Below are positions 19,044 through 27,475 of a stretch of 64,000 nt of DNA, in pieces. The notes under the pieces are model-generated. The model was not told where the DNA came from. It saw only the letters and a list, made by a program, of their open reading frames with translations, and made no database searches. Source of the stretch: Pseudocolwellia sp. AS88 (lineage in GTDB: Bacteria; Pseudomonadota; Gammaproteobacteria; Enterobacterales; Alteromonadaceae); the NCBI RefSeq assembly GCF_030551755.1, contig NZ_JAUPEC010000027.1, positions 1 through 64,000 on the forward strand, given 5' to 3'. How positions within the stretch are numbered: position 1 is the first letter of the stretch; each line of letters starts with the position of its first letter. A program made the position numbers and the translations under genes.

Positions 19044-20603
19044 TTAGTTAGCTAAATCTAGATTCTCAATTATGTATAAACGGTTGCTATCAATAACCGT
19101 TTGTCCAGCGTCTAAGTATTTCTGTTCAAGTACGCCATCTGACGACCATGTGGCGAAGTCATCGTCATTGAGAACACCAATAGTTGTATCGTTTATCAAC
19201 CAAAGACCTTCTAATTTGTCATGTGGATAACCATTTTCGGCCACTAAATCTACTAATAAGCTTTTATTTGTTACCTCAATGCCAGCATTGGTTAACGTTT
19301 CCCAGCCATTAGCTTCTAAGGTAACTTCTTCTAATGTTTTCCCGTCTATGAGTAAACCTAGTGAAGCATCTTGTGTAATATTCCCAGTAGCCGCTAGAGT
19401 TTCAATATTTGTAGCATTACTAATGTCGATTTTATATAAATGTTTCATCGCGTTTATATCTTCATTATAAAAGCTTCCATCACGTTCTATAACAACAAAC
19501 TCGGTATTGCTTAAAGCGACAATACCCGATTGTGAGTTCTGAGTTTTTTCTTGTTTATAAAGGTACTGACCAATACTTCCATCGGTTAAATTTACGGTAA
19601 CTATACGAACAATATCATTAACTTTTACAGCACTACTTGGATTATAAATAGTTGACTGCATTATACCTACGAGTGTTGATTCATCAGGTGTTACTGCTAA
19701 GCCTTCCATACCTCTGTTAGCACGACGATTTGCAAATTCCGCAGGTAATGTATAAGTATTACGAACATCGTCGGCAAATGCATTAATTCGTCCAATCTCT
19801 GTACCTTCAGCATTGAAATGAACTATGTGTGGACCGTATTCATCGCTTATCCAAAAGGTGCCATCTGATAAAGCAACTAAGCCTTCGCCATCTAATCCGT
19901 AATCATCTACTTTTATAGGATTTGTGGTTTCATCATAAGGTAAGCTCATATCTTCAACGATAACGTTTCCATCTGCGTCATAGGGTGTTTCACCTGTACC
20001 ACCCAAGGCTGAGCTATTAGGTAAACCTGTAATCAATGTGCCGTCTGGACGTTTTAATAAGATATCTTTAATTTTCTTAACATCACCATTGTTTTGTAAT
20101 TCAAATAAACCAATTCTTGGTGTGTAGTCTGGTGTTGGGAATTTTTTGCCAACGCCTTGGTCGCCAGTAAATGCAGCATTCGGACCTCGGTCAGTTAATG
20201 CATAAAAAAGTGTAGGATCTGTTGGATGTGCAACCATGTCTGAGCCAAAACCACCATTGCGAATTTCCATAAAACTACCCGGTAGCGCACCATTCTCTAT
20301 GTCTGATCGTATTACACTATAAGGCAATTGAGAACCTGATGTGTCGATCGGATTTACATTACAATTAGTGCTTATGCTTGTTATTTCATTGTCAGCTAGT
20401 GAACCGTCACTATCAGTGTCTAGACCTGATGTTACTTTTAAGCCGCCAAAAAAACACTCATCGTTACCTAAAGCTAAGGTTTCATGATCGATTAAACTGT
20501 TCAACCCGCTAGCACCTTGAGTTCCATCAGAACCATCATCACAGGCCATTAGACTTAAACTTGCTATTAGCGTTACAGCTAAGGTTATTTTTTTATGTTT
20601 CAC
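19044..20603 (-). CDS. Esterase-like/phytase-like beta-propeller lipoprotein
   Basis: The 519-residue protein begins with a lipoprotein signal (lipobox LMAC, Cys21), followed by a Gly/Ser/Asp linker. Residues ~95-515 read as the 'esterase-like activity of phytase' family: RNGGFGSDMVAHPTDPTLFYALTDRGPNA, DGEGLVALSDGTFWISDEYGPHIV and NRGMEGLAVTPDES are hallmark blocks of that six-bladed propeller. It should be anchored in the outer membrane or periplasm. The family hydrolyses phosphate or carboxylic esters. Convergent with the GDPD-MFS genes, it could supply them with substrate; that link is inference. Confidence 0.8.
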   Translation of the reverse strand: MKHKKITLAVTLIASLSLMACDDGSDGTQGASGLNSLIDHETLALGNDECFFGGLKVTSGLDTDSDGSLADNEITSISTNCNVNPIDTSGSQLPYSVIRSDIENGALPGSFMEIRNGGFGSDMVAHPTDPTLFYALTDRGPNAAFTGDQGVGKKFPTPDYTPRIGLFELQNNGDVKKIKDILLKRPDGTLITGLPNSSALGGTGETPYDADGNVIVEDMSLPYDETTNPIKVDDYGLDGEGLVALSDGTFWISDEYGPHIVHFNAEGTEIGRINAFADDVRNTYTLPAEFANRRANRGMEGLAVTPDESTLVGIMQSTIYNPSSAVKVNDIVRIVTVNLTDGSIGQYLYKQEKTQNSQSGIVALSNTEFVVIERDGSFYNEDINAMKHLYKIDISNATNIETLAATGNITQDASLGLLIDGKTLEEVTLEANGWETLTNAGIEVTNKSLLVDLVAENGYPHDKLEGLWLINDTTIGVLNDDDFATWSSDGVLEQKYLDAGQTVIDSNRLYIIENLDLAN

Positions 20604-20707
20604 ATTATTTCTCGTATTGATTGGTTTTGTAGTTATCGAGAAATGATAAGTGTAAATTATGACTGTTTTATGAAAAGAGGGTTGAGAGGGAATATGAAAA
20701 TGAGCAT

Positions 20708-20737
20708 AAAAAAGCCCAACTTATAGTTGGGCTTTTT
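20708..20737 (-). terminator. Rho-independent terminator of the HU gene
   Basis: AAAAAGCCCAAC pairs with GTTGGGCTTTTT across a short TTATA loop, with A/T runs on both sides. It lies 20 bp beyond the HU stop codon (minus strand) and may also act on the other strand. Confidence 0.9.
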
Positions 20738-20756
20738 CTAATAGAATTTGTGTTAA

Positions 20757-21032
20757 TTAAGAATTAACAGCATCTTTTAATGCTTTACCAGCTTTAAATG
20801 CCGGTACTTTAGCAGCAGCAATTTGAATTTCTGCACCAGTTTGTGGGTTACGACCTGTACGTGCAGCACGATCGTTAACTTTATAAGTACCAAAACCGAT
20901 TAATGTTACGTCACCGCCACTAGCTAATTCAGCTGTAACTGTTTCAATTAAGCTATCTAACGCACGTCCAGCAGAAGCTTTAGTGATATCTGCGCCTTCA
21001 GCAATTTTTGCTACTAATTCACTTTTGTTCAT
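20757..21032 (-). CDS. DNA-binding protein HU
   Basis: The 91-residue protein is a complete HU-family histone-like protein: [29 protein letters not shown] forms the helical dimerisation part, [24 protein letters not shown] the beta arm with the RTGRNPQTG tip, and [14 protein letters not shown] the closing helix. It binds and bends DNA non-specifically in the nucleoid. HupA and HupB cannot be told apart with certainty. GGAA precedes the ATG. It is flanked upstream by an unusually long (906 bp) AT-rich space. Confidence 0.93.
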   Translation of the reverse strand: MNKSELVAKIAEGADITKASAGRALDSLIETVTAELASGGDVTLIGFGTYKVNDRAARTGRNPQTGAEIQIAAAKVPAFKAGKALKDAVNS

Positions 21033-21938
21033 TATTATTTTCCATTAACTATGATTGTTATGAACATACTAAGAAATAACTGACGTTTGAGCAATAGCTA
21101 AAGTTACTTGTTTTCAATAATATGGCTAAAAAAACCTTTATCACTGTAAAAACGGGGCTTACAACCAATGATGAAATTAAAACCACACTCATGGTTGTGT
21201 GAAAATTGTGCGATGTTGATATGTTTTTATAACATTTGATGAGTTTGAAATGAATTTTAACTAGGAGGTGTTTTAATAAAATGGCACTAAAACACAATAA
21301 AAATTCAAAATACTTCTTAAAAAAAATAACAAAACAATAAAATTAAACGATTTTAACTGGCAATATTTGATTTTTCAGACTTTATCACTAGAAAGGTTAT
21401 CAAAATATATTTTTTAAAAGGGAGTTAAGCTTTTTTAAATAAACTTAATTGTAAGATTTTATTTATAACTCGGCTTTTTTTATAGCTTTGAAAATAGTTA
21501 ATTTATTTTATTTGTATTCAACGATTTCTACTTTCTTAAAAATACGACTCAATAGTCATGTCAGGTATTACTTGAAAGTGGGGCTTTATCTCCTGAATTA
21601 ACTTGAACTAAGTCATTCAAAAAAATAACTTTGAAATTAAAGGTGTATTATATTTGCAAGTATTAAAATAAAAGAACTATTGATTTTATCATTTTTCAAT
21701 TCTCACTTAAGTACGTATATTTTAAGAATAATGATATAATAAGGGAAAGTTTTATGTTGTTTTTTATATAGGGTATTACTTTGTTTCCTTCCTTTTAACT
21801 TTTTATTTTCCTCGTTTAAATACTAAACTTGTTTGAATGTGGTTAGTAATAAAATGAATATGCATTTCACATTCACCGTTCAAGTGAATATTTTAAATTA
21901 AAGCCTCGCTGCCTCGCAGCTTTTAATGAGATTGATAA
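21033..21938. other. 906-bp AT-rich intergenic region between HU and nhaP2
   Basis: The region is very AT-rich with many poly-A and poly-T runs; no convincing protein gene is seen (a 79-codon minus-strand frame at 21058-21297 looks random). It must contain the divergent promoters of HU and nhaP2. The last 40 bp hold a GC-rich hairpin (21908-21920). An unannotated small RNA is possible given the size, but I cannot point to a clear transcript. Confidence 0.4.
21899..21928 (+). promoter_or_regulatory. Leader hairpin directly upstream of nhaP2
   Basis: GCTGC-CTC-GCAGC (21908-21920) is a compact GC-rich hairpin followed by TTTT, and the flanks ATTAAAGC / GCTTTTAAT extend or compete with it. It ends ~18 bp before the nhaP2 ATG, where it could act as an attenuator or hide the ribosome-binding site. 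This is a structural observation only. Confidence 0.4.
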
Positions 21939-23699
21939 ATGTTTTTGATTGACCAAATAATATTGTTGTCTGCGGTTTTGATCTTGCTTGGGATTATTTC
22001 AAGCCAATTATCAGCCCGATTAGGATTACCTGTACTCGTACTTTTTTTAATAGTGGGAATGTTGGCAGGTGAAGACGGGCCTGGTGGGATTTTCTTTGAT
22101 AATGCTGAAGCAGCTCATTCATTGGGAACCTTGGCATTAGCGTTAATTCTATTTGATGGCGGCTTACAAACGCCCTTTAAAGCTATTAAGCAAGTGTGGA
22201 AACCAGCCTCTACTTTGGCTACTTTAGGTGTATTAGTCACGGGTGGTGTTACTGGCGTAGCAGCTGCTTATATTTTAGATATTCCGCTGTTACAAGGTTT
22301 ATTACTTGGCGCTATTGTTGGCTCTACTGATGCTGCCGCTGTATTTTCTTTGCTTCGAAATGCAGGCATCAATCTTAATTCAAAGCTAAAAGCTACCTTA
22401 GAAATAGAAAGTGCATCGAATGACCCAATGGCAATATTTTTAACTATTGGTTTGTTAGAAATTTTAGTAAACGATTTAAAGCCAGGCTCTGGCTTGCTTG
22501 TGATGTTTTTATCACAAATGGGGTTAGGGGCTCTTGTTGGTTTGGCTGTAGGTTGGATTTCGGTGAAGTTAATTAACAAAATTCAGCTGGTGGCTGCTGG
22601 TTTATATCCTGTATTAGTTTCAGCATGTGGGCTTTTATCTTTTGGTATAACTGCCAACATCGGTGGTAGTGGCTTTTTAGCTGTTTTTATTACAGGTGTC
22701 GTTATCGGCAATAGTCGATTTGTATTTCAGCGTAGCACCTTCTTATTTCATGATGGTTTAGCTTGGTTAAGTCAAATTACTATGTTCGTTGTATTAGGTT
22801 TATTAATAACCCCTACATCGTTATTTGATATTTGGTTTGAAGGGCTTCTTATTGCACTTGTATTAATTTTTATTGCTAGACCTATTGCTGTTGTTCCTGT
22901 TTTAGCTTTATTTGGTTTTAATATTAGAGAAATTACTTTGGTTTCGTGGGTTGGATTACGCGGCTCAGTACCTATTATTTTAGCTATATTTCCATTGATA
23001 TTTGGTTTACCTGGCGCAGATCTTATATTTAATGTTGTGTTTTTCGTGGTGCTTATTTCCGCTACTTTACAAGGCTCAACCTTATCTTGGATGGCAAAGA
23101 AACTTAACTTAACGCTTCCTCCACCAGTAACTCCTGCCGCAACATTAGAAATAACCGCTTTAGGTGATGTTGACGCTGATATTGTTGAATATACTTTAGG
23201 TGATACATCTCGTTCAGTCGGGCGTCGTATATCCCAACTTGCTCTACCTGATGGTGCTGTGATGGCTATGATCACTCGTAATAATAAGGTTATTGCTCCA
23301 CGAGGTTCTACTCTATTAGAAGCTGGCGATCAGCTGTTTATTGTATTAAAGCCTAATATCAGAGAGTTTATTGATTATGTTTTCTCGGGAGCCATAACTA
23401 AAGAAAGACATGAGTTATCAGTACAAGAGTTGAAAGTTAAAGGCAATAATACTGTTGCTGATATTGCGCATTCTTACAATATTGAAATCCCTACAAAGCC
23501 AGAAGAGACGCTCGAACAAGTCATAAAGTCTATGTTAGAAACATCGCCTAAAATAGGGGATGTTGTTGAGTTCGGTGATTTAAAGTTATATGTTCACGAT
23601 ATGGTTGGCGAGCGTATTATTACGGTTGGGATTTTAGAAAAAGTAAGTTTAATTAAAAGATCTTGGCGCATCAGAATGTTGGCTAAAATCAAAAAATAG
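21939..23699 (+). CDS. nhaP2: K+/H+ antiporter NhaP2 (CPA1 family)
   Basis: The 586-residue protein has a CPA1 antiporter membrane domain of ~12 helices (residues 1-390). It shows LALILFDGGLQTPF, GAIVGSTDAAAVFSLLR and the ion-site segment LEIESASNDPMAIFLT. A cytoplasmic TrkA-C/RCK-like region follows (~405-480: SVGRRISQLALPDGAVMAMITRN ... GDQLFIVLKP), then a CorC/HlyC-like end. This layout matches NhaP2 (CvrA), which exports K+ (or Na+) in exchange for H+ to guard cell volume and cytoplasmic K+. The length agrees with the family. Confidence 0.9.
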   Translation: MFLIDQIILLSAVLILLGIISSQLSARLGLPVLVLFLIVGMLAGEDGPGGIFFDNAEAAHSLGTLALALILFDGGLQTPFKAIKQVWKPASTLATLGVLVTGGVTGVAAAYILDIPLLQGLLLGAIVGSTDAAAVFSLLRNAGINLNSKLKATLEIESASNDPMAIFLTIGLLEILVNDLKPGSGLLVMFLSQMGLGALVGLAVGWISVKLINKIQLVAAGLYPVLVSACGLLSFGITANIGGSGFLAVFITGVVIGNSRFVFQRSTFLFHDGLAWLSQITMFVVLGLLITPTSLFDIWFEGLLIALVLIFIARPIAVVPVLALFGFNIREITLVSWVGLRGSVPIILAIFPLIFGLPGADLIFNVVFFVVLISATLQGSTLSWMAKKLNLTLPPPVTPAATLEITALGDVDADIVEYTLGDTSRSVGRRISQLALPDGAVMAMITRNNKVIAPRGSTLLEAGDQLFIVLKPNIREFIDYVFSGAITKERHELSVQELKVKGNNTVADIAHSYNIEIPTKPEETLEQVIKSMLETSPKIGDVVEFGDLKLYVHDMVGERIITVGILEKVSLIKRSWRIRMLAKIKK

Positions 23700-23771
23700 C
23701 ATTAAGATTTTTGAGGTAAATATTCTAAAGTAATTCTTTTAGAGGTAATTCTTTTAAAGGTAATTCTTAAG

Positions 23772-24728
23772 TTATCTCTTTTTGTCATTGTAATCAAAGA
23801 CCTGACGATAAGCTAAAGCATGGGTAATGTGTTTTATTTCTATAGGTGTAAAACACAAAGTGCGTTTAGCTTTAGTTACTGCGGTATTTTCTGGGTGGGT
23901 AAGTGTCTTATTTTGTGTATGGTCTTCACCCCATAATATTTTGCTTGATACGGTAATTTGCATCGCATCACCCGTATGCCAATCCAAAAACAAGAGATTA
24001 GCTATTGGATTTTTATATAAATTTCCCATTGTATTAAAAAAGCCATTGCCAAAATAATCCTCTACGAGTAATTGTCCCGTTTCATTAATCTTCACAAAAC
24101 CAACATCACCGCCACGGTGTGACATGTCTACACCTCGGTTATTTAATTGCTGACCATCATCAAAGCTACTGGCAATAAAAAATACATCAGTATTTGTTAT
24201 TACTTTTTTATCGCTTTTACTGAGGAGTTGGCGTGTTTCAGCGATAAAATTAGCGTAATGAGCGTTTGGAGTTAAGGTTTTCGGTTGAATATATTTAGGG
24301 CAGTTTCCATAACTTTGTAACACCTTTAATCTGATGTTTTTTTGATTGATTTCAGTAATAACTCCATTGATACGATTACGTCTTTTTGTATTAAATTCAA
24401 TACCGACTAAGCCAATACGGTCGCCTATTTTTAAATCAGAGTTGATATCGTTACTTATAGAATATTGTGTATTAATGATTAACTCATTTTCCGTAGGTGA
24501 CTGAATAAAGCCTACAGAACCAAATAGAACACTAGCCATAATGTCGGAACTATAATCGTTATAGCCAATAAAAATCATCGACAACGACTGAAAAAAATCA
24601 CGGTGTTGCTCAGGCATAAATTCACGAATAAACTTATTACCTATTTCAGCCATTCTTAGATCAGTGCCTGCTAGTTTTTGAACCGCCAGTTCACCTTCAT
24701 GCCAAACGGCTAACTGCTCATTATTCAT
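23772..24728 (-). CDS. Pyridoxamine-5'-phosphate-oxidase-like flavin/heme split-barrel protein
   Basis: The 318-residue protein contains a PNPOx-like split barrel in the second half (DVFFIASSFDDGQQLNNRGVDMSHRGGDVGFVKI ... LFLDWHTGDAMQITVSSKILW), the pattern of COG3576-type flavin-binding oxidoreductases. A second related barrel precedes it (residues ~45-150). It is cytoplasmic. Its start lies 9 bp behind the glyoxalase-like gene, so the two form an operon, probably controlled by the divergent TetR regulator. The substrate is unknown; the pairing suggests detoxification of a small electrophile or xenobiotic, which is inference. Confidence 0.7.
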   Translation of the reverse strand: MNNEQLAVWHEGELAVQKLAGTDLRMAEIGNKFIREFMPEQHRDFFQSLSMIFIGYNDYSSDIMASVLFGSVGFIQSPTENELIINTQYSISNDINSDLKIGDRIGLVGIEFNTKRRNRINGVITEINQKNIRLKVLQSYGNCPKYIQPKTLTPNAHYANFIAETRQLLSKSDKKVITNTDVFFIASSFDDGQQLNNRGVDMSHRGGDVGFVKINETGQLLVEDYFGNGFFNTMGNLYKNPIANLLFLDWHTGDAMQITVSSKILWGEDHTQNKTLTHPENTAVTKAKRTLCFTPIEIKHITHALAYRQVFDYNDKKR

Positions 24729-24737
24729 TAAATTGTC

Positions 24738-25172
24738 CTACGCTGTAATTAGTTCAAGTCTGATGCCACCAGGAATAATACACATCATATGATGAATAGG
24801 GAGTTCGTCTAATTGTTCTGGTGCAAATTCAATATCGATATTATCAGCTAAAGCAAATTGTTGATGTATTGCTTCTAACTTTTCTAAGTTGGCAACTTTA
24901 AGAGCAAAATGATGTAAACCTACGTTATTTTTACGATCAAATGTAGTCATGGTATTTGAATCGCTGATTTGCCAAAGAGTTAGCATTACTGTGCCATCTG
25001 AAACAAATAGAGCTGGATATTCTGGTTTTTCACCAACGATATTGAAATTGAGTTGATCGATAAAAAACGCAGCCGTTTGTTTTATATCAGGCACACTAAG
25101 GCCAAGATGATGAATACCTAAAGTACTAATAGTATTGTTATTAGTTGCTGAGTCTGTTGCTGTAGTACACAT
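24738..25172 (-). CDS. VOC-family (glyoxalase/bleomycin-resistance-like) protein
   Basis: The 144-residue protein is one VOC unit pair: GIHHLGLSVPDIKQTAAFFIDQLNF opens the first beta-alpha-beta3 half and NNVGLHHFALKVANLEKLEAIHQQF the second. Candidate metal ligands are the His of HHLGLSV, a Glu near GEKPEY, His of LHHFALK and Glu of LELITA at the C-terminus. It is first in a two-gene operon with the PNPOx-like gene and faces a TetR gene across a long palindrome. Confidence 0.8.
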   Translation of the reverse strand: MCTTATDSATNNNTISTLGIHHLGLSVPDIKQTAAFFIDQLNFNIVGEKPEYPALFVSDGTVMLTLWQISDSNTMTTFDRKNNVGLHHFALKVANLEKLEAIHQQFALADNIDIEFAPEQLDELPIHHMMCIIPGGIRLELITA

Positions 25173-25204
25173 AATAATTGACCTTAATCTACATTAAATG
25201 AGGG

Positions 25205-25249
25205 GTGAACAAATCTGTCTACCCATTATGGGTGGACAGAACTGTTTAC
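25205..25249. promoter_or_regulatory. 45-bp palindromic operator between VOC and TetR genes
   Basis: The sequence is dyad-symmetric around 25227 over 45 bp: 18 of 22 half-site positions match. The core is CTGTCTACCCA ... TGGGTGGACAG, with outer arms GTGAACA / TGTTTAC. It lies 32 bp upstream of the VOC start and 56 bp upstream of the TetR start, the place expected for an operator through which the regulator controls itself and the operon. Confidence 0.75.
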
Positions 25250-25305
25250 GTCAAGCTAAATGTTGTTATAATTTAGAACAAGTAGTGAAAATTAAGATAT
25301 GAAAT

Positions 25306-25839
25306 ATGCAACCAAGAAAACAACACTTGATTGATACAGCGTTGGAGTTATTCAATCAACATGGTTATCACGCAACAGGCATTGATCTGATTTTAGCGCA
25401 ATCTAAAGTATCAAAAGCAACGCTATACAAGCATTTTCGCAGTAAAGAAGAGTTGATTTTAGCTGCGCTGCAACAGCGTCATGAACAAGTATTTACAGCA
25501 ATACAAAATAAAATAGAGCAAGCCAATGAAGCAGAGGATTCTGGTATTTTAGCTATATTCGATAATTTAGATGAATGGATTAATAGCGAAACTTTTTGGG
25601 GCTGTAATTTTATTAATGTGAGCGGCGAATATGCCGATGCTTGCCATCCGATCAACATATTCTCAGCACAACATAAACAGTCGATTGTTGAATTGATCAA
25701 AACACAATTAAAAGATAAAAATGAAGATAAAGCAGAGCAAATTGCGCTGTTGCTAGAAGGCGCTATTGTAATGGCCCATACGCGTGGGTTAAAAAAATCA
25801 GCACTTATAGCAAAAGAGATGGCCAAACATTTTATTTAA
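25306..25839 (+). CDS. TetR/AcrR-family regulator
   Basis: The 177-residue protein has an N-terminal TetR helix-turn-helix (RKQHLIDTALELFNQHGYHATGIDLI then SKVSKATLYKHFRSKEELI, residues ~3-50) and a helical ligand domain containing a Trp-Gly-Cys segment (TFWGCNFINVSGEY). It is divergent from the VOC-PNPOx operon with a palindromic operator between them, so it most likely represses that operon and itself. The inducer is unknown. Confidence 0.88.
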   Translation: MQPRKQHLIDTALELFNQHGYHATGIDLILAQSKVSKATLYKHFRSKEELILAALQQRHEQVFTAIQNKIEQANEAEDSGILAIFDNLDEWINSETFWGCNFINVSGEYADACHPINIFSAQHKQSIVELIKTQLKDKNEDKAEQIALLLEGAIVMAHTRGLKKSALIAKEMAKHFI

Positions 25840-26052
25840 TAGTTATTTATTGAATAAAGCCAAATAAAAGTTATTCATAAATAATGGAGAATATAAATTT
25901 TTTGAATGAAAAACCCAAATGAAAGGTCTTTATCAATTAAGCCTACATTCATTTCAGATTTTTAACTAAAGCAGGAACGTGTAGAGGAGTGATGTAAATC
26001 GTACTTTTACTCAGCTTTATAACTGGTTTAGTTAAAAACTAAGAAGGTATTC

Positions 26053-27114
26053 ATGAAATTATTTAATCATCCATTTTGTTATTCTTCAGAGAATAAATTT
26101 TGTATTAAATCTCTTGCATTTAAAACGATATTTACCGTTTTAATATTGTTACTTGTTTTAATATTAACGGATAAAGCCAGTGCTGAAAGTTCTCGCTCTA
26201 TAGACAACACTGATACGAATGTTAGTGCTGTATGGCCCTCAAAAACTTCTTATCGTTATGCCACGGTAGAAGGAAAACGTATTTTTTATCGTGAAGCAGG
26301 CGAGCAACATAAGCAAACCATTGTGTTATTGCATGGTTACCCTTCGTCTTCACATACCTACCGTGAGCTGATCCCGTTGTTGTCAGGCCGTTATCATGTT
26401 ATTGCATCTGATTATTTAGGTTCTGGTTATAGTGATCGTCCCGATCCATCTCAGCATAAATATACCTTTGACGTTTTAGCTCAGCACGTAGAAGGTTTGC
26501 TTAATATCCTTAATGTTGAGAAATATAGTTTATACATACAAGATTTTGGTGCGCCAGTTGGTTTTAGAATGTTGTTAAACAATCCAGATAAATTAGAAGC
26601 GTTAATTGTACAAAATGGTAATGCTTATTTAGAAGGCTTAACGCTTCCAAGACAAGCTTTTTTCAAAAAAGCGAATCAAGACAAATCACTAGAACAAACA
26701 GATAAAATTTATTCGTTTACCTCAGAATCAGCAATTATTAATAAACAGTATTTGAGAGATGTGCCTGAGAATATTGAAACCATGAACCCTGATAGTTGGA
26801 TTCATGACTTGCATTTTTTACAAACGGAAAAAGATAGAAACATTCAAGTTCAGTTACTGCAAGACTATTATAATAACTTACTTGATTACCCTAAATGGCA
26901 AGCTTATTTAAGGAAGTATCAACCACCTACGTTAATTGTTTGGGGTAAAAAAGATCCTGCTTTTATTGCTGCTGGCGCTAAGGCTTATTTAAAAGATGTA
27001 CCTAAGGCTGAATTACATTTATTAGATTCAGGTCATTTTAGTGTTGAAGAAAAGTCAGTTGAAATTGCTCAGTATATTGTTCAATTTATGAATAAAACGT
27101 TTACTATAAAATAA
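26053..27114 (+). CDS. Exported alpha/beta hydrolase, haloalkane dehalogenase/epoxide hydrolase-like
   Basis: The 353-residue protein starts with a hydrophobic segment (residues ~24-40) that is an uncleaved anchor or a long signal ending near DKASA. The alpha/beta-hydrolase fold follows: oxyanion motif HGYP at 94-97, nucleophile elbow Y-I-Q-D164-F-G-A-P, and the catalytic base His328 (LLDSGHFSVEE). An Asp nucleophile, not Ser, is the mark of haloalkane dehalogenases and epoxide hydrolases. A cap region lies at ~195-285. Envelope localisation is uncommon for such enzymes. The substrate is unknown. A strong terminator follows. Confidence 0.8.
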   Translation: MKLFNHPFCYSSENKFCIKSLAFKTIFTVLILLLVLILTDKASAESSRSIDNTDTNVSAVWPSKTSYRYATVEGKRIFYREAGEQHKQTIVLLHGYPSSSHTYRELIPLLSGRYHVIASDYLGSGYSDRPDPSQHKYTFDVLAQHVEGLLNILNVEKYSLYIQDFGAPVGFRMLLNNPDKLEALIVQNGNAYLEGLTLPRQAFFKKANQDKSLEQTDKIYSFTSESAIINKQYLRDVPENIETMNPDSWIHDLHFLQTEKDRNIQVQLLQDYYNNLLDYPKWQAYLRKYQPPTLIVWGKKDPAFIAAGAKAYLKDVPKAELHLLDSGHFSVEEKSVEIAQYIVQFMNKTFTIK

Positions 27115-27173
27115 GCTTTTTTGATAAGTGTAAATTTTCATCATGATTGTTTCATTCATCATTTATAGGTCAT

Positions 27174-27209
27174 AAAAAAGAGCTAATCATTGACTGATTA
27201 GCTCTTTTT
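27174..27209. terminator. Rho-independent terminator after the hydrolase gene
   Basis: AAAAGAGCTAATCA pairs with TGATTAGCTCTTTT across a 5-nt loop, followed by TTTA. A/T runs on both sides could allow bidirectional use. Confidence 0.88.
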
Positions 27210-27228
27210 ACATTCTTATAAGACTAAC

Positions 27229-27461
27229 TAACCTCAGCTCAGGATAAGCAAAGTTACTCAATAAGCTATTTTTAAGCCTAACATCGTTGTATTCGTTACC
27301 AATAGCCAGCTATTGGGTAAACAAATCCGCCTTGCTAGGCATAAAACTATCAATATTGAGTCATCATATTACTTGTAAAGTACTCTGATGTTTCTTTAAT
27401 CTATTGATAAATAATTCTTTTTATTGAATGTTATGACATTCATTATCCCGAGTTGAGGTTA
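27229..27461. mobile_element. MITE-like element, family 1, copy 1 (233 bp)
   Basis: Terminal inverted repeats of 19 bp, TAACCTCAGCTCAGGATAA at the left and TTATCCCGAGTTGAGGTTA at the right, match with two mismatches. The 233-bp interior has no coding capacity. A second copy, nearly identical apart from a 49-bp block, lies at 54626-54907. It fills the space between the hydrolase terminator and the M2-peptidase stop codon. Confidence 0.8.
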
Positions 27462-27475
27462 ATTACTATATCGAC

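Noticed and set aside
21058-21297. 79-codon minus-strand frame upstream of HU
   Set aside because: Random-looking hydrophobic composition, no ribosome-binding site seen, lies in the HU promoter region.
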